A stretch of DNA of 64,000 nt from Chitinophagales bacterium (lineage in GTDB: Bacteria > Bacteroidota > Bacteroidia > Chitinophagales > UBA2359): the NCBI GenBank assembly GCA_041392475.1, contig JAWKLZ010000001.1, positions 2,480,001 to 2,544,000 on the forward strand, given 5' to 3'. Positions 37,864 to 46,412 of the stretch are shown here, piece after piece (within the stretch, counting starts at the first letter, position 1; every line of letters starts with the position of its first letter). The translations under genes and the position numbers were made by a program. The notes beneath the pieces are model-generated. The model worked only from the letters and a program-made list of their open reading frames with translations, made no database searches and was not told the DNA's origin.

Positions 37864-38484
37864 CTACGTTTCATTCAATGGAATATCATCATAATGATGA
37901 ACATTAAGTTTTTTCATATAATATATGATATTATTTATATATGTATCAGGGCATGCCTTCCCCTCATTCCAAAGAGGTTCTTCTGGAAGAAAAGTCATTT
38001 GACAAGTATTGTTCTTGAAAAACATGATATGAATGTTAAAATTTAATTTTTTCTTATTTTTTTTAATATTGGATATTCCACTATTGACAATTAATTGTTC
38101 TAAACTTTCATTATTTGTATAATAAAAGCTCCAAGATTCATATTCAATCCCTATTTCTTGTAGTTTATATATAAAATAGTGATACATTTCAAATCTCACA
38201 TCTTTAGTTGCTCTAATGAGGTAGTGTAAGTATTCTATTGCAGAACAGGGCGATTGAAAAGTCTTTAGCGTATTTTCTTTGTTCAAGTACTCCAATCGGT
38301 TTGGAGGTAAGTATAAACTGTTATCAAAAAAAACATCTATTCCATTTTCACGCCCTTCTAATATAACATTTCTACAAGTTGCGAGTAACTTATTTTCACT
38401 CATATAAAAATGCTCAAGAAATGGGTTAATACCATCGCTACAATATAGGTTAAGCAAAGCGTATTTTAGGTCTTCTAAAATCAT
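37864..38484 (-). CDS. Candidate cytoplasmic immunity protein (Hint cassette at 38.5-39.1 kb)
   Basis: A 206-residue protein without a signal: LEDLKYALLNLYCSDGINPF, AIEYLHYLIRATKDVRFEMY, EPLWNEGKACPDTYINNIIY. Its ATG overlaps the toxin stop by four bases (ATGA type), a strong sign of coupled translation. Low GC. No family is recognised. Confidence 0.62.
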   Translation of the reverse strand: MILEDLKYALLNLYCSDGINPFLEHFYMSENKLLATCRNVILEGRENGIDVFFDNSLYLPPNRLEYLNKENTLKTFQSPCSAIEYLHYLIRATKDVRFEMYHYFIYKLQEIGIEYESWSFYYTNNESLEQLIVNSGISNIKKNKKKLNFNIHIMFFKNNTCQMTFLPEEPLWNEGKACPDTYINNIIYYMKKLNVHHYDDIPLNET

Positions 38485-39131
38485 TCTTTCAGTTTGTTGA
38501 TAATAACTTTATGGTCTCTAAATATTTGAAATCCTCCATTTGGGAAAACCTTGGTATAATTACCCCCTGTTGCACTTCCTGCCTGATATATTGTTTTAAT
38601 CCCATCCCTAAAGATTACATTATTTTCGCCAACTAATCTCAAAATTCTGTCATCCGTTTTTGTTTTATCAAGAAATCTGAAAACATTCTCCAAATGCTGT
38701 ATAGTTTCATCTTGAGATGTAAGTTTACTGGCATCTATATTATCTGCATATTCCATAAATTTCTTTAATCTCTGTTGCCAGTATGTATTATGCACCAACA
38801 CCCCACTCTCCGACACCAAAAAATTATGCTCTCGATACACCTCCAAATTGAAAACGCTATGCTGCCCCTCCAGTTTTTCTTTAGACAAAAGTGCTGAAAT
38901 TCCAGCTTTGGTTTTCACCCTCTCACCTATTTCCAAATCACCAACAGCAATCCAATCTTGCCTATCTACAGACCAAAATGGATGTACAGATGTTGCTCCA
39001 ATCAGCTGCTCCAAACCTTCAAAATAATAGTTGGAAACATCCGAACTAATATGTTCAAATTTACCCGTTATCGGACGACTTACCCACTCCAATTGCTCAT
39101 CATTTCCCCCAAAGGATCCACACTCCACCAC
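38481..39131 (-). CDS. Half-Hint pretoxin plus unknown toxin domain
   Basis: The coding frame runs from about 39100. The frame start (MVECGSFGGNDEQ) is an out-of-frame reading of the RHS tip, so the supported protein begins near SRPITGKFEHISSDVS. It contains the C-terminal half of a Hint (intein-like) autoprocessing domain: SVHPFWSVDRQDWIAVGDLE, IGERVKTKAG and HSVFNLEVYREHNFLVSESG ending VLVHN. The N-terminal half with the catalytic Cys is missing. The ~100-residue toxin (WQQRLKKFMEYADNIDASKL, NNVIFRDGIKTIYQAGSATG, VFPNGGFQIFRDHKVI) resembles small nuclease-type tips in its tail, but no family is assigned. The immunity gene overlaps by four bases. Confidence 0.68.
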   Translation of the reverse strand: MVECGSFGGNDEQLEWVSRPITGKFEHISSDVSNYYFEGLEQLIGATSVHPFWSVDRQDWIAVGDLEIGERVKTKAGISALLSKEKLEGQHSVFNLEVYREHNFLVSESGVLVHNTYWQQRLKKFMEYADNIDASKLTSQDETIQHLENVFRFLDKTKTDDRILRLVGENNVIFRDGIKTIYQAGSATGGNYTKVFPNGGFQIFRDHKVIINKLKE

Positions 39132-39440
39132 CTCGCAGCAGCCGCATCATACCACCTCGCCCCATAGTCGATTAGGTTCAACCCAAAATCCGAAACCAAC
39201 TCCTTCCCATTGTATTGATAAGGATTGTTTGCCCCACTCTGCATCCAAGGTCCTTCCATTTCCATCCCAAAAGGATAGAAATGTTTTTCTTGAAGAATCT
39301 CACTTGGTGTTTCCAATATTCCGTCACCATCCAAATCACTGACCCACAAGCGGAGTTGCCTAAGTGGTCTTTGATGGCGTATTCGTGGCGGTATTGAGTG
39401 GAGGAGGTGAAAAATATGCGTCCTTTGGTGTCATCGGATA
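39080..39440 (-). pseudogene. RHS tip fragment, out of frame with its Hint-toxin
   Basis: Contains DDTKGRIFFTSSTQYRHEYA, the tip block YPFGMEMEGPWMQ, YQYNGKELVSDFG and RWWSVDPLGEMMSNWSG, where it stops. A 1-bp deletion in the GNIRL codons (near 39354) breaks the frame upstream. The stop after NWSG is one frame away from the Hint reading. Confidence 0.78.
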
Positions 39441-40148
39441 CTAATACTCATTTATAATCCAATCCCTTCTATAACAAGATTGAACTTCAAAAATCGCTCT
39501 TTTTTTTACATAATTATCATACATATTTTTCATATTAAGCCCATCTATCTTTATGTTTTCTAAAAGTGCAGAATCCTTTTTTCTTCCCTTCAAATGTACT
39601 ATTTTTTGATACAAACTTGGAGTTATATGAGCGTTATTATGATGTAAATAACGATAGAAAAATTCTGCAAACTCATTGTATTTAAATCCTTTTAATTTAA
39701 ATACTCTACCTTCTACAAAAGCTATAATAAAATCGCACTGATAGGGTATTTCATTTGCTTTGAACTTGTGAAGTCCTATTAAATTTTCATAATAATGAAT
39801 ATTGTTTATAGAATCAATATTAAATTTTTTGCTATAAAATCCCTTATAGATATTGAAAGAAAAATCAATGTAATTACCGTTTTCTTTTTGAAGAAACTCC
39901 TTTTGGAAAAAAAAATGCAATTTATTTAAATCTCTAAATTTTACATTAACAAATTGTATATCAATAAGGTTAGAGGAGGTTAGCATTTCACTTTCTAATT
40001 GAGAAATATCAATACAAGTTCCGTTTTTTTGAGAAAACTCAAAATAGTCCGCTGCTACCATAAGTTTAGCAATCGTTTCTATGCTATCTTGTTGCCCTAA
40101 ACAAAGTTGAACCTCTAAAAAGATTAATAATAAACAAAAGTATTTCAT
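39441..40148 (-). CDS. Orphan immunity-like protein, exported, without toxin
   Basis: A 235-residue protein with a Sec signal (FCLLLIFLEVQLCLGQQ). Mature segments include MVAADYFEFSQKNGTCIDIS, LHFFFQKEFLQKENGNYIDF and YNEFAEFFYRYLHHNN. The RHS tip upstream (40211-40525) ends immediately after WWSVDSN, so no toxin lies between them. Probably a leftover immunity gene, or a gene whose toxin was deleted. Unknown family. Confidence 0.55.
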   Translation of the reverse strand: MKYFCLLLIFLEVQLCLGQQDSIETIAKLMVAADYFEFSQKNGTCIDISQLESEMLTSSNLIDIQFVNVKFRDLNKLHFFFQKEFLQKENGNYIDFSFNIYKGFYSKKFNIDSINNIHYYENLIGLHKFKANEIPYQCDFIIAFVEGRVFKLKGFKYNEFAEFFYRYLHHNNAHITPSLYQKIVHLKGRKKDSALLENIKIDGLNMKNMYDNYVKKRAIFEVQSCYRRDWIINEY

Positions 40149-40210
40149 ATTTCTATTATCGTAGTTGGTTGTTTGGCGTTCAATTACATGAGTTTTGATA
40201 TTAGTTCCAT

Positions 40211-40525
40211 TTAATTAGAATCCACACTCCACCATCTCGCCGCCGCCACATCATACCACCTCGCCCCATAATCCATCAAATTCAGCCCAAAATCCGAAAC
40301 CAATTCCTTCCCATTGTATTGATAGGGATTGTTTGCCCCACTCTGCATCCAAGGTCCTTCCATTTCCATTCCAAAAGGATAAAAATGTTTCTCTTGAAGA
40401 ATCTCACTCGGAGTTTCCAAGATGCCATCATTGTCCAAGTCGCTGACCCATAGGCGGATGTTGCCGAGGTAATCTATAGTGGTAGTATTTGATAGTCGAA
40501 GTGAAATATACTCACCCTTCGGCAT
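40211..40525 (-). pseudogene. RHS tip fragment truncated before any toxin
   Basis: The frame reads TIDYLGNIRLWVSDLDNDG, YPFGMEMEGPWMQSGANNP, DYGARWYDVAAARWWSVDSN and stops where other copies continue DPLGE. The first ~25 residues are a shifted reading of the usual YHAEG..FTSS region, so the 5' end is also damaged. Confidence 0.78.
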
Positions 40526-40583
40526 AATAGATAACTTGTCTTATACTGATGTAGTCTAGTCATAATTGAAAAGGTCGTTTACT

Positions 40584-40631
40584 AAAAAAGCCAAGAAAAA
40601 ATAGGTTTTCAAACTATTTTTCTTGACTTTA
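40584..40631 (-). terminator. Terminator of an immunity gene
   Basis: An imperfect stem of AGCCAAGAAAAAATAG with CTATTTTTCTTGACTT lies downstream of the immunity gene at 40713, followed on the minus strand by T-rich sequence. Confidence 0.6.
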
Positions 40632-40712
40632 AGAAACTAATTATCAACACAATAAAAACAGTCTAAGTATTTAGAATGCCACTATGAAAGGATTGCATTT
40701 TCGACTGCCATC

Positions 40713-41073
40713 TTAATCATAAGAAATAAAAACATCATATATTCCAAAATAGCTATCAGTAACCTCTCCATTGCCATCAAATTCTAATTCATACCAAAAA
40801 ATATGTCTTCCTTCAACCCTATCTTTAGCAATTAATCGAACCCGAAAAAAACCCACTCCTCGCATTTTGCCACTTAGTATAATAGTAGTGTTTTTATGTT
40901 CTATATCCAATTCATTAAGAATAACACCTTTTGGTAGAAAGGGAATAAATTCCCTCATAGACTCCTCGTCTTCAAAATGGTACTTTTTTAATGCTTCAAT
41001 AGCCTCAATTTTGAGAGCATTTAAATTATAGTATTCAATAAACCTTTCTTCTAATTCATTCAACATAAAATTT

Positions 41074-41081
<8 letters not shown>
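40713..41081 (-). CDS. Candidate cytoplasmic immunity protein (Hint cassette at 41.1-41.7 kb)
   Basis: A 122-residue protein without a signal: LNELEERFIEYYNLNALKIE, KKYHFEDEESMREFIPFLPK, GRHIFWYELEFDGNGEV. Its ATG overlaps the stop of the repaired toxin reading by eight bases (stop at 41074-41076, start at 41079-41081), which supports both the pairing and the corrected toxin frame. Acidic and low GC. Unknown family. Confidence 0.62.
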
Positions 41082-41725
<644 letters not shown>

Positions 41726-42025
41726 CTCCCCGCCGCAGAATCATACCACCTCGCCCCATAATCCATCAAATTCAGCCCAAAATCCGAAACCAATTCCTTC
41801 CCATTGTATTGATAGGGATTGTTTGCGCCACTCTGCATCCAAGGTCCTTCCATTTCCATTCCAAAAGGATAAAAATGTTTCTCTTGTAGGATTTCGGAGG
41901 GTGTTTCCAAGATGCCATCATTGTCCAAATCACTGACCCATAAGCGGATGTTTCCTAAGTGGTCTTGTCCCGAAACCTATGAATGGTCTTTGATGGCGTA
42001 TTTGTGGCGACATTGAAGGACTATC

Positions 42026-42595
42026 TCAATAGAAATACATTTTTTTTATTATGTTTTCTGATTCTGTAATAATTTCATCAATATTTTTCCCATCTACAGG
42101 AACTTTATATCTAATACTTACATCATACCCGTTTTGAGTTCTTCCAGCTATATCCATAGCACAATATGATTTATTATTTATAATACTATATGAAAGTATT
42201 TGAATTCTATTGAATTTATTTTTATTTATATAAATAGTATTTTCTTTAATTATTTTTATTGAATCTGAAGTATTTTCATAAAAAAACTTTCGAGTTGCAG
42301 CTGCAGTTTCATAATGATAGCCTTCTACCCAATTTGCTTTATTTTCATAAGTTAAATAAATAAATTTACATTTTTGTAAATTGCAAAAAATTATTCGTTT
42401 TTCTCCTTCACTAATAGGTACATGTTCTATAGGTATTTCATCGATATCTCCTATTTCAAAATCAGGTGGATAAAAAAATACCATACCTAACTCTTCTATC
42501 TTTTCAACTTTCCAGTTAGGATATTCTTTATTACAACCAGCCAATAAAATGAATATGAAGAAGATGCCAACCTTATCTCTGCCTTTTAATTTCAT
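42026..42595 (-). CDS. Orphan immunity-like lipoprotein at the upstream end of the array
   Basis: A 189-residue protein with a lipoprotein signal (FFIFILLAGC). The mature protein has WKVEKIEELGMVFFYPPDFE, YHYETAAATRKFFYE and a C-terminal helix (IDEIITESENIIKKM), somewhat like PsbP/Mog1-type folds, though this is only an impression. No toxin or RHS fragment precedes it, so the toxin seems lost. Base composition matches the other immunity genes. Confidence 0.55.
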   Translation of the reverse strand: MKLKGRDKVGIFFIFILLAGCNKEYPNWKVEKIEELGMVFFYPPDFEIGDIDEIPIEHVPISEGEKRIIFCNLQKCKFIYLTYENKANWVEGYHYETAAATRKFFYENTSDSIKIIKENTIYINKNKFNRIQILSYSIINNKSYCAMDIAGRTQNGYDVSIRYKVPVDGKNIDEIITESENIIKKMYFY

Positions 42596-42777
42596 CTAAA
42601 ACTACTAAGGATTGTCAATAAAATAATATCCCGATTTAGGCTTTTGAAGTTTATACTGAAATAGATGAAATACCTGAAAATTATTATGTTATCAAAAAAA
42701 ACTTCAAAAATCTTTATGACATCGAAGAAGTCATTTTGTTGGAGTTACTAAATCATAATAGGAAAAATCCCCACCCC

Positions 42778-43527
42778 TCATTTATAACTCTTAAAAAACC
42801 CTTTCCACCGCATCGCCACAACCCCCAAAAAAGCCTCTTTGAAGATAGAAGTACTCATTTTGGAAACCCCTACAATTCGGTCGGTGAAAATGATGGGTAC
42901 TTCTTGAATCTTGAAGCCCAGTTGCCAAGCGGCAAATTTCATTTCGATTTGGAAAGCATAACCCACAAATTCGATTTTGGAGAGGTCAATGGTTTCCAAC
43001 ACTTTGCGGGTATAACACACAAAACCAGCCGTAGTATCCTTGACAGGAAGCCAAGTCACGATTCTTACATAAACCGAGGCATATTTGGAGAGCAAGATGC
43101 GGTCGAGGGGCCAATTTTCCACGCCTCCGCCCTTGATGTAGCGAGAACCGACCGACATATCCGCCCCTTCATTGGCGCAGGCATCGTAGAGCCGCACCAA
43201 GTCTTTGGGTTTGTGCGAAAAATCGGCATCCATCTCAAAAATATATTGATAGTCACGCTTCAAGCCCCATCTAAAACCATGTATATAGGCCGTTCCCAAG
43301 CCCAATTTTCCTTTTCTTTCCTCCAAAAACAAGGAATCCGCATATTTCTCGACCATCAACGAGCGCACAATTGCAGCCGTTCCATCGGGGGAACCATCAT
43401 CTACAATAAGAATGTGAAAATCTTTTGGAAGGGCAAACACTGCTTCAATGATGTTGGTGATGTTTTCCTTCTCATTGTAGGTAGGAATGATAACGATACT
43501 ATCTGACAAATCTGGATGTTTTTTCAA
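42778..43527 (-). CDS. Polyprenol monophosphomannose synthase-like glycosyltransferase (GT2)
   Basis: A 249-residue GT2 enzyme, expected to transfer a sugar (mannose in Dpm1 relatives) from a nucleotide sugar to a polyprenyl phosphate at the inner membrane. Motifs: VIIPTYNEKENI, ILIVDDGSPDGTA, GLGTAYIHGFRWGL, MDADFSHKP (the DxD-type metal site), GSRYIKGGGVENWPLDR, DTTAGFVCY. There is no C-terminal membrane domain, so it is the soluble Dpm1-like form. The exonuclease gene ends one base upstream, so they form an operon. Confidence 0.9.
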   Translation of the reverse strand: MKKHPDLSDSIVIIPTYNEKENITNIIEAVFALPKDFHILIVDDGSPDGTAAIVRSLMVEKYADSLFLEERKGKLGLGTAYIHGFRWGLKRDYQYIFEMDADFSHKPKDLVRLYDACANEGADMSVGSRYIKGGGVENWPLDRILLSKYASVYVRIVTWLPVKDTTAGFVCYTRKVLETIDLSKIEFVGYAFQIEMKFAAWQLGFKIQEVPIIFTDRIVGVSKMSTSIFKEAFLGVVAMRWKGFFKSYK

Positions 43528-44370
43528 TTATTTAAATCGCATTTTCAACTTGATAGCAGTTAATTTCTGCTTGGTATCCAACAAAAAATCACTTCGCATG
43601 ATCCAGTCGTAATATTGAGGTTCTTTTCGCAACACTTCTTCTACGGATTTGTCTTTGTGCTTGCCAAAATTGAATTTCACCACTCCCTCATCCAATATCA
43701 ATCGCCGACCCGAATCTACAAAGTTGCCGTCTTTGGAAAAATCATGTAAAAAATCAACATCATTTTCTATTTCATCGTACTTTTCGAGTTGCGCCAACAG
43801 CACTTCGTAAGTTGCGATTACATCAGCCTCCGCACTGTGGGCATTCGTTAGGTCTTTGTTGCAGTAAAATTTGTAGGCGGAGGTCAAATCCCGTCTTTCC
43901 ATTTTCTGAAAAATCCGCAATACGTCTATCAATTTGCGACTATCTGCCTTGAAGTCAATATTTACCCTCAATAGTTCTTCTACCAATAGCGGAATGTCAA
44001 AGCGATTGGAATTGTAGCCTGCAATGTCGCAACCTGCAAAAAACGAAGCCAACTCTTTGGCAATTTGGGCAAAAGTGGGTTTGTCTTTCACGTCCTCATC
44101 GTAAATGCCATGAATCTCGGACACTTCTTTGGGAATTGGTATAGTGGGATTGACCCGATAGGTTTTGGTGATGGTTTCACCGCTGGGCATGACCTTCATG
44201 ACACAGATTTCCACTATTCTGTCTGTTGCAATATTGATACCTGTCGACTCAATATCAAAAACGACAACTGGGCGTTTCAGATTCATTTTGAAGGTAGAGG
44301 TGTCTCCATTTTTTTCATTTTCAGGTGTTCCACCAAAAATATCCAATTGTTCCATATTCATGTTGTGCAT
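43528..44370 (-). CDS. DnaQ-like 3'-5' exonuclease
   Basis: A DEDDh exonuclease. Motifs are VVFDIESTGI (Asp and Glu), GYNSNRFDIPLL and HSAEADVIATYEVL (His and Asp). A C-terminal ~70-residue region (VKFNFGKHKDKSVEEVLRKE, YYDWIMRSDF) matches the ExoX-like C-terminal domain. The frame is open to 44424, but its first 18 codons read through a hairpin, so I place the start at 44370 (MHNMNMEQLDIF) or 44355. It lies one base upstream of the GT2 gene. Role: DNA repair or proofreading-type nuclease; the exact substrate is unknown. Confidence 0.88.
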   Translation of the reverse strand: MHNMNMEQLDIFGGTPENEKNGDTSTFKMNLKRPVVVFDIESTGINIATDRIVEICVMKVMPSGETITKTYRVNPTIPIPKEVSEIHGIYDEDVKDKPTFAQIAKELASFFAGCDIAGYNSNRFDIPLLVEELLRVNIDFKADSRKLIDVLRIFQKMERRDLTSAYKFYCNKDLTNAHSAEADVIATYEVLLAQLEKYDEIENDVDFLHDFSKDGNFVDSGRRLILDEGVVKFNFGKHKDKSVEEVLRKEPQYYDWIMRSDFLLDTKQKLTAIKLKMRFK

Positions 44371-44385
44371 TAAAATTGTGTAAAC

Positions 44386-44418
44386 AGACTTCGGAAGTTG
44401 TATAAACTTCCGAAGTCT
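44386..44418. repeat. Perfect hairpin between mpl and the exonuclease gene
   Basis: AGACTTCGGAAGTT and AACTTCCGAAGTCT pair perfectly around a 5-base loop. There is little T-run after it, so it may be an mpl terminator, an attenuator or an intergenic repeat. Confidence 0.6.
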
Positions 44419-44442
44419 TCTCACAAGGGTTTAGTCAAAGAA

Positions 44443-45795
44443 TCAGACTACAAAGTTAGCAATCTCTTGAAGATTCAGCTTATCAAAAGTACCCGAACTC
44501 ATCAAAAGCAAATCTTTGTGTTGGTAGTTTATACTTTTAAGATAAGCAATTAGTTCATTTTTTGTAGTAAAAATTTGAAGATTGGGATGCTGGAAAGCTG
44601 CTGCGACTTCTTCTTTCGTCAATTTCGGCAGTTTCTTGATGGCAAATGTATGGTCTTCAAAAAAGACAACTGCCTGACTTGCAGCATTGAGCGTGCGTTT
44701 GTATTGCGGCAAAAAATCACGGTTCAGGCTGCTAAATGTATGTAGTTCAAAACAGGCTATCAATTCACGGTTTTCGTGTAGTTGGTTCATCGCATGGGTC
44801 GTTGCTTCTACTTTTGAAGGAGCATGGGCAAAATCTCGGTACATCGAAGAAGTATCGCCCTCTGCCACCAATTCCAAACGCCTTGCAGCCCCTTTGAAGG
44901 ATTGAATGGCTTCAAAAAAAGCATCCGTAGATATACCCAATTCGCTGCAAATCAATCGTGCGCCTTCCATGTTTTGCAGGTTGTGACGGCCAAATATTTG
45001 AAGCGGATGGTCTTTGTCTTCATGCTGAACCACAAACTGTGCATCTTTCACATAAAACGCAGGCGTTTGATAAGCCTTTGTTTGCAGGTGTTGGGCTTTT
45101 TCTGCCACTTTTTCTACTAATTTATCCTCTGTATTGTAAATCAAAATACCCTTATCGGGCATTTTTTCTGCAAAAATATGGAACTGCTCCACATAGTTTT
45201 CAAACGTAGGAAAAACGTTGATATGGTCCCAAGCAATGCCAGAAAGTAAGGCAATATTGGGGAAATAGTAGTGGATTTTGGGATGTCGGTGCAAAGGTGA
45301 AGATAGGTATTCATCTCCTTCAATAACCATAATCGGTGCATTTTCTGTGATTTTGACGCTGCTATCAAAACCTTCCAAACTTGCACCGACCAAATAATCA
45401 AAGTCTTGCTGCCAATACCGAAGGGTGTGCATGACCATTGCCGTAATGGTCGTTTTGCCATGACTCCCTGCAATGACGACCCGTTTTTTGTCTTTTGACT
45501 GTTCGTAAATATAAGCAGGATAGGAATAAATCGGAATCTCCAATGCCTGTGCTTGAAGCAATTCTGGATTGTCTTGCCGAGCGTGCATTCCCAAAATCAC
45601 CGCATCCAAATCTTCGGTGATATTTTCTGATTGCCAGCCTTCTTTTGCAGGTAGCAAGCCATGTTTTTCCAAATTGGTGCGAGCAGGATTGTAAATCTCG
45701 TCGTCGGAGCCTGTCACCTGATAGCCTTTTTGGTGTAGTGCAATCGCCAATTGATGCATGATGCTCCCTCCCATTGCAATAAAATGTACTTTCAT
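44443..45795 (-). CDS. mpl: UDP-MurNAc:tripeptide ligase Mpl (murein recycling)
   Basis: A 450-residue Mur-ligase family enzyme that attaches recycled L-Ala-gamma-D-Glu-meso-Dap to UDP-MurNAc. Features: an N-terminal Rossmann-like GGSIMHQLAIALHQKGYQ and GSDDEIYNP, the ATP P-loop AGSHGKTTITAMV, VIEGDEYLS (rather than the MurC pattern), GRHNLQNMEGA, GAARRLELV and FAHAPSKV. The length fits Mpl. MurC itself is not in this window. A cytoplasmic enzyme. Confidence 0.93.
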   Translation of the reverse strand: MKVHFIAMGGSIMHQLAIALHQKGYQVTGSDDEIYNPARTNLEKHGLLPAKEGWQSENITEDLDAVILGMHARQDNPELLQAQALEIPIYSYPAYIYEQSKDKKRVVIAGSHGKTTITAMVMHTLRYWQQDFDYLVGASLEGFDSSVKITENAPIMVIEGDEYLSSPLHRHPKIHYYFPNIALLSGIAWDHINVFPTFENYVEQFHIFAEKMPDKGILIYNTEDKLVEKVAEKAQHLQTKAYQTPAFYVKDAQFVVQHEDKDHPLQIFGRHNLQNMEGARLICSELGISTDAFFEAIQSFKGAARRLELVAEGDTSSMYRDFAHAPSKVEATTHAMNQLHENRELIACFELHTFSSLNRDFLPQYKRTLNAASQAVVFFEDHTFAIKKLPKLTKEEVAAAFQHPNLQIFTTKNELIAYLKSINYQHKDLLLMSSGTFDKLNLQEIANFVV

Positions 45796-45902
45796 GGTGT
45801 AAAATTAAGCGTCAAAGCTAAGAAAAACTATTTTTTGAAAAAATAGTAATGTTTTAATGTGTCTTCCTTCAATAAATGATTAGGAGTATCGTTATAATTT
45901 TG

Positions 45903-45910
45903 TATTTTTG
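45903..45910 (+). promoter_or_regulatory. Candidate Bacteroidota -7 promoter element
   Basis: TATTTTTG fits the TAnnTTTG -7 element, ~130 bp before the small lipoprotein gene. No convincing -33 TTG was found, so the call is weak. Confidence 0.35.
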
Positions 45911-46040
45911 CGGCACATATGTTGCTACTTGTTCGCTCAAATCATTCTTGTATTATTTTAAACATTATTTTTTATAGCAAAAAACCTTTACTTCTAATAA
46001 TAACATTTTTTATTCAACACTTCAAAAAGGTTTCAATATC

Positions 46041-46193
46041 ATGAACAAGCAGTTAATTGTAAAAAAAATCAGTCTTGCTATCGTAACATTTGGGCTAGTA
46101 GCCGTTATTTTCAGTTCTTGCCATAGAGGTTATGGTTGTCCTGGCAAAATCACTTACGATACCGAAACACAACAGGTAGAGCAAGATTGTTAA
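46041..46193 (+). CDS. Small lipoprotein (50 residues)
   Basis: The ATG at 46041 opens a 50-residue frame: NKQLIVKKISLAIVTFGLVA, then VIFSSC (lipobox) and a short mature peptide of about 25 residues, HRGYGCPGKITYDTETQ and a QDC end. The two extra Cys suggest a disulfide. A strong terminator follows at 46281. Similar tiny lipoproteins are common in Bacteroidota; the function is unknown. Confidence 0.7.
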   Translation: MNKQLIVKKISLAIVTFGLVAVIFSSCHRGYGCPGKITYDTETQQVEQDC

Positions 46194-46280
46194 TACATCT
46201 GCAATGCCGTTTTGCAGTCGTTTTATACGGAGGCAAATAGCCATATACGTATTTTATATCATACAATCTATTTAAGAGAC

Positions 46281-46315
46281 CTCCAATTTTCATTGAGAAT
46301 TGGAGGCTTTTTTAT
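46281..46315 (+). terminator. Terminator of the small lipoprotein gene
   Basis: CCTCCAATT pairs with AATTGGAGG and is followed by a run of T. It argues that the downstream gene starts after it, not at 46212. Confidence 0.88.
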
Positions 46316-46412
46316 ATTATCCATTATTCCTAAGTACAGGCCAAAAGTATATTTCTATCATAAAAACCTTGTAGGTTTAAAGTCCTGTGCTGAAACATTA
46401 TTTATAATAAAC

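Noticed and set aside
42736..43506. A 256-codon plus-strand frame opposite the GT2 gene
   Set aside because: It is the antisense of a clear glycosyltransferase with all motifs; only the first ~45 bp outside the gene looked coding-like and are noted separately.
46212..46412. N-terminal extension of the DUF6909-like gene
   Set aside because: It reads through a terminator and AT-rich spacer; the ATG at 46413 begins a soluble, conserved-looking N-terminus.
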